DNA from: a virus
Direction: 5' to 3' (one strand)
Length of the DNA stretch: 31,608 bases
IMG/VR virus record: IMGVR_UViG_3300034121_001039
Span: 1 to 31,608 of that record
In this document: positions 14,153 through 21,075 of the stretch, piece by piece
How positions within the stretch are numbered: position 1 is the first letter of the stretch
Layout: every line of letters starts with the position of its first letter
Notes under the pieces: model-generated
Seen by the model: only the letters and a program-made list of their open reading frames with translations
The model's database searches: none
What the model was told of the DNA's origin: nothing
Program-made: the position numbers and the translations under genes

Positions 14153-16035
14153 TAGAATCTCATGAAGTTTATCTGTTTCTTCTCTAAATCTACTGATTTA
14201 ACAACCGCTTTAATAGGATCTCCCAATCTAATCTGTTCTCCAAACTCATTGTATGCTAAATATTTATCTACATCTGCAGTCCATTTCCCATTAAGAGTTT
14301 CTAATCTTATCAAACCTTCACATTTGTTTTCTGTAATCTCTACATAGATTCCTCTATCCATTACTCCGGTAACAATACCATCGAATACCTGACCGATTCG
14401 GTCCTGAAGATATTCAGCTTGTTTGTATTTGATAGAATCTCTTTGTGCTCTGGATGCCACAAGTTCTCTAGCAGAACACCATTTTGCTTGTTCTTCAATC
14501 TTTGTAGGATTTCCTTGCTTTCCAGTCGTTAGTTTATCAAATAATATTCTATGTGTTATTAAATCTGGATATCTTCTGATTGGAGAAGTAAAGTGTGAAT
14601 AGTGTGTGAATCCTAATCCATAGTGTCCTATGTTCTTTATAGTATATACTGCCTTCGACATTGATCTCGTAACCAAAGTCTCAATCATATTTTCTTCAGG
14701 AGATCCTTTTATCTCTTTTAAAAGGTGATTAAGGTTATTTTTCAGTACATCTCCTTCCTCATCTAACTCAAGCTTGTAACCAAAATTGGTACATATACTT
14801 TGAAGAGATGCTAGCTTGTCACCGTTTGGTTTGTCGTGTACTCTATATACGTTGTGCCATTGGTCTTTTGCTAAAAGTTTGGCAACTGATTTGTTTGCCA
14901 ATAACATATATTCTTCAATCAATTTGTTTGCATCTTTCTGTTCTTTGAAGTAGACTCCGATTGGTTTTTTGTCATCTTCTGCAAGTTTGAACTTTACTTC
15001 AATACCACCCATTTCGATAGATCCATTTTTTATTCTAGTTCTTCTGATTTTTTTAGCCAATGTGTCTAATTGTCTAATCTCTTTATGATAGTCTCCATCT
15101 AATCCTTCGATTATCTCTTGTGCTTCTTCGTATGCATATCTTCTGTCAGAGTGTATTACAGTCTTTCCGTGCCAAGTATCTTTTATCTTTCCGTCTTTAT
15201 CTAATGTAAATACTGTTGAAAATGCCAATCTATCCACATTTGGTTTAAGTGAGCATATTCCATTAGAAAGTCTTTCGGGAAGCATAGGTACACATCTGTC
15301 TACTAAATAAACTGATGTTGCTCTTTTGAACGCTTCTTTATCTAATTCTGTTCCAAACTTTACATAGTGTGCAACGTCTGCAATATGTACTCCTACTTTT
15401 ATGTTATTAGGATCTCTCATATCTATTGAGATGGCATCATCAAAATCTTTTGCGTCTACAGGATCTATTGTTATAGTAGTCACGTCACGCATATCCTTTC
15501 TTGATTTAATTTCTTTTTCGGATATTATCTCAGGAACAAGTTCTGCTTCGTTAAGTACTTCTTGTGGAAATTCAACAGGTAGTCCATATTCGTACATAAT
15601 GGCATTCATTTCCGTATTGTTATCTCCAACAAATCCAAGTATCTTAGTAATCTTTCCTCTTGGTGATTTTTTGTCAAGATCCCAGTCTAAAAACTCTACT
15701 AACACTTTTTGTCCATTTTCAACATCCGACTTTCCTTTTATGTAGAAGTCTACCGCCATTTTAGAACTATCGGGTACTACAAAGATTGTATCGTTTTTTA
15801 CTTGAGCAGTTCCCACAAACTCTGTTTTAAATCTTGAAGTTGTTTCTAATACTTTACCTTCTAGTTTTTTTTGTCCTTGGAATATCTCTACTCGAGCAGT
15901 ATCTAAGTGAAGTGCATTAGCAGTCTTCTTTTTATGTATAAAGATTTCTTTACCATCTACTTTTATATTGGCGTTTCCTGACGTGGAGAATTCTACTTGC
16001 GTTTCGAATATGTCTCCTTCTTTAATTTTATTCAT
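14152..16035 (-). CDS. rnr: RNase R/RNase II family 3'-5' exoribonuclease
   Basis: 627 residues from MNKIKEGDIFETQVEF. An upstream in-frame ATG at 16080 lies inside the preceding gene and is less likely. Order: N-terminal cold-shock/OB domain (IFIHKKKTANAL), then the RNB catalytic domain. The RNB domain shows the metal site TIDPVDAKDFDDA (about residues 186-200), VGVHIADVAHYV, PERLSNGICSLKP, VYRVHDKPN and FTHYSHFTSPIRRYPDL. A C-terminal S1 domain (GQVFDGIVTGVMDRGIYVEI) follows. The Lys-rich tail of many RNase R proteins is absent. Family members degrade structured RNA and act with tmRNA on nonstop mRNA. The frame is intact and the catalytic Asp cluster complete. Confidence 0.94.
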   Translation of the reverse strand: MNKIKEGDIFETQVEFSTSGNANIKVDGKEIFIHKKKTANALHLDTARVEIFQGQKKLEGKVLETTSRFKTEFVGTAQVKNDTIFVVPDSSKMAVDFYIKGKSDVENGQKVLVEFLDWDLDKKSPRGKITKILGFVGDNNTEMNAIMYEYGLPVEFPQEVLNEAELVPEIISEKEIKSRKDMRDVTTITIDPVDAKDFDDAISIDMRDPNNIKVGVHIADVAHYVKFGTELDKEAFKRATSVYLVDRCVPMLPERLSNGICSLKPNVDRLAFSTVFTLDKDGKIKDTWHGKTVIHSDRRYAYEEAQEIIEGLDGDYHKEIRQLDTLAKKIRRTRIKNGSIEMGGIEVKFKLAEDDKKPIGVYFKEQKDANKLIEEYMLLANKSVAKLLAKDQWHNVYRVHDKPNGDKLASLQSICTNFGYKLELDEEGDVLKNNLNHLLKEIKGSPEENMIETLVTRSMSKAVYTIKNIGHYGLGFTHYSHFTSPIRRYPDLITHRILFDKLTTGKQGNPTKIEEQAKWCSARELVASRAQRDSIKYKQAEYLQDRIGQVFDGIVTGVMDRGIYVEITENKCEGLIRLETLNGKWTADVDKYLAYNEFGEQIRLGDPIKAVVKSVDLEKKQINFMRF

Positions 16036-16420
16036 TATCTTTTTTCTTTTTTGATATATTGTCGACTCCGTATTTTTCAATCAGAGTGTTTTTCATTTTT
16101 GACAATACTTTTTTATTCTGTATGGGATAGTCTACTCCGAAGTTTTTTCTTAGAGTTTCTTTTCGTTTGACCTCTGAGCATTTTCTACACGAATAGTCTC
16201 CCCAGTTTTTGTTGTCGTATTTTAAGTAGTTTTTGTAGATGACTTCTTTTTCAGTGCCACATCCATCACATTTGCATTTTACTTTATAATGTGATCCGTT
16301 TGGTAGAAGTCCAACGGGAATGATTATTATCTCACCTATTGAAATATCGTATCCTAAGTCCTCATAGTATTGGTAGTTGGACTCGTTTATTTTAATTTCA
16401 ATTTCTCTTGTAAGTATCAT
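16028..16420 (-). CDS. Zinc-finger, homing-endonuclease-like remnant
   Basis: 130 residues from MILTREIEIKINES; an ATG at 16474 is possible but runs back through a hairpin. A four-Cys zinc finger is seen (CDGCG near residue 55, CRKC near 83). It is followed by FGVDYPIQNKKVLSKMKN and EKYGVDNIS. The YGV-N/D-x-x-S repeat is typical of large phage homing-endonuclease-like proteins with several such repeats and a further C-terminal nuclease domain. Here the protein stops after the second unit, so it is probably truncated. Its stop overlaps the RNase R start by 8 bases. Start and function are uncertain. Confidence 0.6.
   Translation of the reverse strand: MILTREIEIKINESNYQYYEDLGYDISIGEIIIIPVGLLPNGSHYKVKCKCDGCGTEKEVIYKNYLKYDNKNWGDYSCRKCSEVKRKETLRKNFGVDYPIQNKKVLSKMKNTLIEKYGVDNISKKKKDNE
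16052..16063 (-). promoter_or_regulatory. GACAATATATCA motif upstream of RNase R
   Basis: Identical 12-mer to the one before gp44, about 17 nt before the RNase R ATG and inside the 3' end of the preceding gene. Confidence 0.4.
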
Positions 16421-16429
16421 GTTTCTATT

Positions 16430-16452
16430 TTGGTGGATATAAAAAATCCACC
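16430..16452. other. Hairpin GGTGGAT / ATCCACC
   Basis: A 7-bp perfect inverted repeat around ATAAAA, just upstream of the zinc-finger gene. The 3' arm is part of a TATAAAAAATCCAC repeat that recurs at 16531 and 18722. The about 200 nt between this gene and the protease-scaffold gene otherwise hold only AT-rich sequence and a late-type motif. Confidence 0.5.
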
Positions 16453-16529
16453 CATTCTTTTTATAAAAAAACATGATTTAGTTTTGTTAATGGTGATTTT
16501 TTTTTATAAAAAAATAAAAATAAGACACT

Positions 16530-16546
16530 TCTATAAAAAATCCACC
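16530..16546 (+). repeat. Dispersed repeat TCTATAAAAAATCCACC
   Basis: A 16-base identical copy lies at 18721-18736, just before the capsid gene's promoter motif. This copy is 26 nt before the protease-scaffold promoter motif. Confidence 0.6.
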
Positions 16547-16571
16547 TTTATAATTTCTACGGTTTTGAAGG

Positions 16572-16583
16572 TTTATATATACT
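16572..16583 (+). promoter_or_regulatory. Late-type motif TTTATATATACT
   Basis: Located 34 nt before the protease-scaffold ATG, with an A-rich leader. Confidence 0.5.
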
Positions 16584-16617
16584 CTAATAATTATACAAAA
16601 AAAAACACAACTATTTC

Positions 16618-18720
16618 ATGAAACCAGTTCTAATTGTAGAAAATTCAACGAACTCTCTTATAAGAGAAAGTTCAAGCACTGGTAAGAAGGACTATATTTT
16701 GGGTGGTACATTCACTGAATTCGGCGTTAAAAACCGTAATGAGAGAATCTACACTGCTGCAAAATTCCTTCCTGCTTTAGAGGAGATGAATGAAAGAATG
16801 AACAATCTTGGAATTGTCTACGGTGAATTTGATCATCCAGACGTTTTCGATACTTCACTTTCAAGAGCTTCTCACGTAATTACGAAAGCTAATTACGTAA
16901 AAGAATCAAACTTGGTAGAAGGTGAAATCAGATTATTAAGCACTTATTGGGGAAAAGAGGCAAAATCGTTAGTAGACGATGGTTGTCCTATTTTCGTTTC
17001 ATCTAGGGCTGCAGGTATTACTGAATCTGATGGCACTGTATCATTAAAAAAACTATTTACTTACGACATCGTTGCTGACCCAGGTTTTGCATCGGCTAAA
17101 ATGAGTGTAAAGGTTCTTAATGAGTCACTTGGTTATGACAACCCAAAATCTAACTTTAGGATATATGATTTATCCAACGAGTCAAAAACGGAAGAGTTAT
17201 TTAATATGAACAACAACGAATTTGTTACTAAACAACAACTAACTGACTACTCTCAGTATTTGGTTAAAGAGTTGGCATCAACTAAAAAAGAAGTTAAGAC
17301 TGCCATTACTAAAGGGAATATGAACCCTAAAAAACTTGAGCAATTGCTTGAGTATTACGATGAATTGAACAACACTAATTCACAAGTAGCTAAATATTTA
17401 GATTACTTAGCTGAGAAAGTTCAAATTATGGTAAATGAAAACAAGTCTTTGAAAGAAACTACAGAGAAATTAATCAAACATAACGATTATTTAGCTGAAA
17501 ATCTTGAAAAGGCTGTAAACTATTCTGAATACTTAGCAGAAAACTTAGATAAGAACATTGCTTATTCTGAATATGTTGCTGAAAACTTAGACAAAAACAT
17601 TGCTTATTCTGAGTATGTTGCTGAAAACGTAGACAAAAACATTTCTTACACAGAATATGTTGCTGAAAACTTAGACAAAAACATTGCTTACTCTGAATAC
17701 TTAGCAGAAAACTTAGACAAAAACATTGCTTACTCTGAATACATTGCTGAGAGCTTAGACAAATCTATTGCTTATGGTGAGTATATCGCAGAACACGTTG
17801 ATAACTCTATTGCTTACTCTGAATACTTAGCAGAACACGTTGAAGGTAACATCGCTTACTCTGAATACATTGCTGAACATTTAGATGATAATATTGCTTA
17901 CTCTGAATACATTGCTGAAAATTTAGACAAATCTATTAACTACCAAGGATTAATCGTTGAGAAGTTAAACGGTGGTAAATTGAACGAATCAGAAGGAGCA
18001 TTCCCATCATTAAATGCTGCAGGATTTGAAGATCTTGAAGATGAAAACGATGATGAAAATGAAAATGCATATGGATCTGAAGAAGAAGACGAAGATGAAA
18101 ACGGAATCGCAGAAATGACTCCTAATCATGCATACGCACACGAAGATAATGAAGATGAGAATGAAGATGAGGATTGTGGCCCAGGTGTTACAGGAAACTC
18201 AGATTCAGAATTATCAGAATCTATTGATAAATTAATCGAAGAAGCTAAAAAACGTAAAGTTTCTGAGACATCAGATTTGAATTTCTTGAAATTCATGTCT
18301 AAATCACAAGTTGATAGCTACTATGCTTTAACTAACGAAGAACAAGAGACAGTAAAACTACACATAAACGAAAGTAGCTACTTCACACAAAAAGAAGTAT
18401 TGTCTTTAATCTCTGAAGCGTTATCAACTAAAAACGAATCTCTTGAAGAAAGAGTAATCAGAATGATGCCTGAGAACACAAAGGCTATCTGGAATCAGTT
18501 AAATGAGTCTGCAAAAAAATCTATCATTTCACAAGCTAGATTATATCCTGCAGAAGTATTAATGACTGAAGGTCAAGTTGAACATTTTTGGGCAACAAGA
18601 AACCTAAAAAAGAATGAATCTGTATCTAAAAAACTTGTTTCTCACGAAGCTCTTATCCAAGAAGATAAGTTGTCTGATAATGACGTAACAGCTATTATGG
18701 AAAGATTCAAAAACATTTAA
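16618..18720 (+). CDS. 21-22: Prohead protease-scaffold fusion (gp21-gp22 type)
   Basis: 700 residues. Residues 1 to about 168 are a gp21-like prohead protease: GGTFTEFGVKNRNERIY, catalytic His73 in GEFDHPD and the Ser in FVSSRAAG (128/129). Residues about 170-290 are helical. About 294-441 consist of about ten 14-residue units (consensus YSEYIAENLDKNIA), a two-heptad coiled-coil repeat. An acidic linker (about 465-520) and a C-terminal helical domain with HFWATRNL follow. (L/I)NE tripeptides at 167-169, 455-457, 583-585 and 628-630 sit at domain borders or in linkers and look like self-cleavage sites. In T4 protease and scaffold are separate genes; here one chain would supply both and be processed during maturation. 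Confidence 0.92.
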   Translation: MKPVLIVENSTNSLIRESSSTGKKDYILGGTFTEFGVKNRNERIYTAAKFLPALEEMNERMNNLGIVYGEFDHPDVFDTSLSRASHVITKANYVKESNLVEGEIRLLSTYWGKEAKSLVDDGCPIFVSSRAAGITESDGTVSLKKLFTYDIVADPGFASAKMSVKVLNESLGYDNPKSNFRIYDLSNESKTEELFNMNNNEFVTKQQLTDYSQYLVKELASTKKEVKTAITKGNMNPKKLEQLLEYYDELNNTNSQVAKYLDYLAEKVQIMVNENKSLKETTEKLIKHNDYLAENLEKAVNYSEYLAENLDKNIAYSEYVAENLDKNIAYSEYVAENVDKNISYTEYVAENLDKNIAYSEYLAENLDKNIAYSEYIAESLDKSIAYGEYIAEHVDNSIAYSEYLAEHVEGNIAYSEYIAEHLDDNIAYSEYIAENLDKSINYQGLIVEKLNGGKLNESEGAFPSLNAAGFEDLEDENDDENENAYGSEEEDEDENGIAEMTPNHAYAHEDNEDENEDEDCGPGVTGNSDSELSESIDKLIEEAKKRKVSETSDLNFLKFMSKSQVDSYYALTNEEQETVKLHINESSYFTQKEVLSLISEALSTKNESLEERVIRMMPENTKAIWNQLNESAKKSIISQARLYPAEVLMTEGQVEHFWATRNLKKNESVSKKLVSHEALIQEDKLSDNDVTAIMERFKNI
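17515..17940 (+). repeat. 42-bp in-frame tandem repeat in scaffold
   Basis: About ten degenerate copies of a 42-bp unit (start AACATTGCTTACTCTGAATA) encode the 14-residue coiled-coil unit. Some neighbouring copies are nearly identical in DNA, indicating recent duplication or gene conversion. Confidence 0.9.
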
Positions 18721-18736
18721 TCTATAAAAAATCCAC
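18721..18736 (+). repeat. Dispersed repeat TCTATAAAAAATCCAC
   Basis: Identical to 16530-16545. It lies directly after the scaffold stop codon. Confidence 0.6.
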
Positions 18737-18761
18737 ACCTGTAAAAATAAGGTTTTTGGAC

Positions 18762-18773
18762 GATATATATAGA
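18762..18773 (+). promoter_or_regulatory. Late-type motif GATATATATAGA
   Basis: Located 32 nt before the capsid ATG, followed by an A-rich leader (AAAAAACAAAAAAATAAAA). Confidence 0.45.
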
Positions 18774-18805
18774 TTATTACAAAAAACAAAAAAATAAAAA
18801 AAATT

Positions 18806-20569
18806 ATGTCACACATTAGAATAGACAAAGCGAAAGCTACAAAGAAATGGGCTCCTGTTCTTGAGAACATGGGAGTTACTGGTGATAGAGTTGAATGGAT
18901 GGCGGAATACGCTGAGTTTCACTCAATCAACGAAAACGCATACGTAAACGCATCTAACGTTGCTGGTATGGGTGGTGTATTTGCTGCACAACCAGGAAGT
19001 TATGCTGGACAAACAAACGGTGGTACTTTAGCTACTGCAGCTTCAGTTGGAACAATCGGTTCAGGTGATGTTGGTCAAAACTTATTGCCAGTTGCAATGA
19101 AAATTGCTGCTCAAACAATCGGTTTAGACTTAGTTGCTGTTAAACCAACTCCAGGTCCGAAAATCGATTTACTTTACATCGATTTCCAATATGATGATAC
19201 TAGATTAGGTGCATCTGACGAAAGACCACAAGTTTTCAAATTAAATGTTGGTGCATCTGCATCTGTATTTAATGCTGCAATCCAAACAGGTGTTGGTTCA
19301 ACAATCGCACAAAATCAAGGTGGATTACAAAATGGTAGATATTTCTACTCAATCAATGGTGCTGGTACTCAGTCATTAGGTAACCCAACAATCTTGAGCG
19401 GAAACGTTGCTGGTGCAACAGTTTCAACTACTGAGCCTTTACAAAAAACTGGTGTTGTTGAGTTCTTAGGATTCTCTAGAATTGATGGTTTCCCAATGTT
19501 CAGAGCGTTTAGACAAGCTAACACTGCACACACTGCAGTTGATCAAGCTAACCTTGCTTGGACATTAGATCCATCAAGAAACACATTTACTGCTACTGCA
19601 TCTATGACTTCTCAAATCACTCACCTTGCTGGTCTTACTATTGCATCTGGAACTGTGACTATTGAGTTAATCTCTGCATTAGAAGATCATATCCCAGGTT
19701 TCTCAACAAACTTTGGTGGTGTTCCTTCTGGATCTGCACAAGGTTCTTACCCAATGTCAAGAAAAGAAGATGATGATACTTATGCTGGTGTTATCGGACC
19801 AAAAATCTCTTCTAAAACTATCGCAGTTGGTACTATCGAAGTATCTTCAGCTTTAAGAAGAACAGAAATCGAAGATATCAAAGCTAACACAGGTATGGAT
19901 ATCGTTCAAAAAATGGAATCTATCCTTGTTAATGAGTTGTCTCAAACAATCTCTAAACAAATCGTTGCTAAAATCTTCGAAATGGGTGCTTTAAACAGAA
20001 CTCTTGCTCCATTAGCAAGTGGGAAAATTGCAGTTACTGCTACTGCTTCTACTATCTTTGACTTAGATACTGCTTATGTTGGTGCTATGAATGGTGGTGA
20101 AACTACTCACGCTGTACAAAGAAAATTGATCACGAAAATTGCTCATGCTTCTAACTACATCGCAACAGAAGGAAGGGTAGGACCTGCTCAATATCTTGTA
20201 ACAAACGGAGGTTTGGCTGCGGCACTTCAAGATATCGCTGGTTATACTGTAAACCCAGTTAAATCTAAATTAAACGGACAAGGTCAGTTGTACCCTGTAG
20301 GTTCTATCGGAGATATCGCTATCTATGTTGATCCTTACATGAAATATAACGACAACAGAATCGTTTTAGGAAGAAAAAACAACCCAGATCAACCAGGTAT
20401 CATTTTCGTACCTTATTTGATGGCTCAATCTATCTCAGTTATTTCTGAAGCGACTTTCGCACCAAGAATGTTACTAAGATCTAGATATGCAGTTGCTGAA
20501 GTTGGTTGGTTCCCACAAAAACAATTTATGACTTTAGTTATAACTGATAACTCTCAGTACTTAAACTAA
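18806..20569 (+). CDS. 23: Major capsid protein, gp23-like
   Basis: A 587-residue HK97-fold capsid precursor; T4 gp23 is 521. N-terminal KATKKWAPVLENMGV corresponds to the helical propeptide. SINE at 40-43, followed by NAYVNASNVAGM, is the likely prohead protease cut. Then LLPVAMKIAAQTIGLDLVAV, the inserted variable region, TIEVSSALRRTEIEDI, and the C-terminal GSIGDIAIYVDPYMKYND and FAPRMLLRSRYAVAEVGWF, all matching gp23 homologues. It forms the hexameric shell. Codon use is regular, fitting very high expression. It is followed by a terminator and preceded by its own late-type motif. Confidence 0.95.
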   Translation: MSHIRIDKAKATKKWAPVLENMGVTGDRVEWMAEYAEFHSINENAYVNASNVAGMGGVFAAQPGSYAGQTNGGTLATAASVGTIGSGDVGQNLLPVAMKIAAQTIGLDLVAVKPTPGPKIDLLYIDFQYDDTRLGASDERPQVFKLNVGASASVFNAAIQTGVGSTIAQNQGGLQNGRYFYSINGAGTQSLGNPTILSGNVAGATVSTTEPLQKTGVVEFLGFSRIDGFPMFRAFRQANTAHTAVDQANLAWTLDPSRNTFTATASMTSQITHLAGLTIASGTVTIELISALEDHIPGFSTNFGGVPSGSAQGSYPMSRKEDDDTYAGVIGPKISSKTIAVGTIEVSSALRRTEIEDIKANTGMDIVQKMESILVNELSQTISKQIVAKIFEMGALNRTLAPLASGKIAVTATASTIFDLDTAYVGAMNGGETTHAVQRKLITKIAHASNYIATEGRVGPAQYLVTNGGLAAALQDIAGYTVNPVKSKLNGQGQLYPVGSIGDIAIYVDPYMKYNDNRIVLGRKNNPDQPGIIFVPYLMAQSISVISEATFAPRMLLRSRYAVAEVGWFPQKQFMTLVITDNSQYLN

Positions 20570-20589
20570 TATCTTAAAGATAATAAAAA

Positions 20590-20618
20590 GAAAGCCACTC
20601 TTAATGAGTGGCTTTTTT
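20590..20618 (+). terminator. Rho-independent terminator after capsid gene
   Basis: AAAGCCACTC / GAGTGGCTTTTTT around TTAAT, 20 nt after the stop. Confidence 0.9.
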
Positions 20619-20644
20619 GTTTTTGGTACTTTTTGCTTTTAAAA

Positions 20645-20656
20645 TTTAATATATAA
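20645..20656 (+). promoter_or_regulatory. Late-type motif TTTAATATATAA
   Basis: The motif ends 3 nt before the ATG at 20660. Confidence 0.55.
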
Positions 20657-20659
20657 CCT

Positions 20660-21058
20660 ATGAGAAATCTAAGTACATTCAAACGATTCTTAAATGAAGG
20701 TAAAAAAGATAAGTTTCCAGATATTAAAAAGTCTGAAATAGATGGATTTATAGTCTATTTAGGTAGAGATGCGAAATCAAATGACCATCTTACTTTCAAT
20801 GTTGCAGACGAAGAAGATATATGGATGCACGTTAAAGGTGTACCAGGTAGTCACGTAGTTATTAGAGTAAGAGAGAATCTTCCTACAGAAACAACTATTA
20901 AAAAGGCAGCAGAACTTGCTAAGAAGAATAGTAAAGCAAAGGATAAAGAAAATGCGATTGTTGTTTATTGTCAAAGAAAATTCGTTAAGAAAGATCCTGG
21001 TATGAATGATGGACAAGTCAAAGTTGACTATGTCAATGCTCACGATATTAATATATAA
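20660..21058 (+). CDS. NFACT-R domain protein with capsid-targeting-like tag
   Basis: 132 residues. Residues 1-14, MRNLSTFKRFLNEG, fit the targeting pattern (F7-x-x-F10) and end in the LNE seen at predicted protease sites. From about residue 28 it is an NFACT-R (DUF814) domain: GFIVYLGRDAKSNDHLTF, the core EDIWMHVKGVPGSHVVIR, a helix KKAAELAKKNS, then VVYCQRKFVKKDPGMNDGQV. In RqcH/NEMF this domain binds RNA and contacts tRNA and ribosome during quality control. The NFACT-N, HhH and coiled-coil parts are all absent, so it cannot be a full RqcH. Stand-alone NFACT-R proteins exist in bacteria. It might inhibit or mimic host rescue factors. Confidence 0.9.
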   Translation: MRNLSTFKRFLNEGKKDKFPDIKKSEIDGFIVYLGRDAKSNDHLTFNVADEEDIWMHVKGVPGSHVVIRVRENLPTETTIKKAAELAKKNSKAKDKENAIVVYCQRKFVKKDPGMNDGQVKVDYVNAHDINI

Positions 21059-21059
21059 A
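21047..21059 (+). promoter_or_regulatory. Late-type motif ATTAATATATAAA over a stop codon
   Basis: The motif overlaps the NFACT-R stop codon and lies 16 nt before the peptidase ATG. Confidence 0.45.
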
Positions 21060-21075
21060 CAAAATAAAAAAGAAT

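Noticed and set aside
16036-16080. Upstream ATG at 16080 for RNase R
   Set aside because: It would overlap the preceding gene by over 50 bases; MNKIKEGDIFET is a normal family start with a minimal 8-base overlap.
17515-17940. Regular 42-bp repeats as origin iterons
   Set aside because: They are in frame, degenerate at third positions and encode a heptad-type coiled coil.
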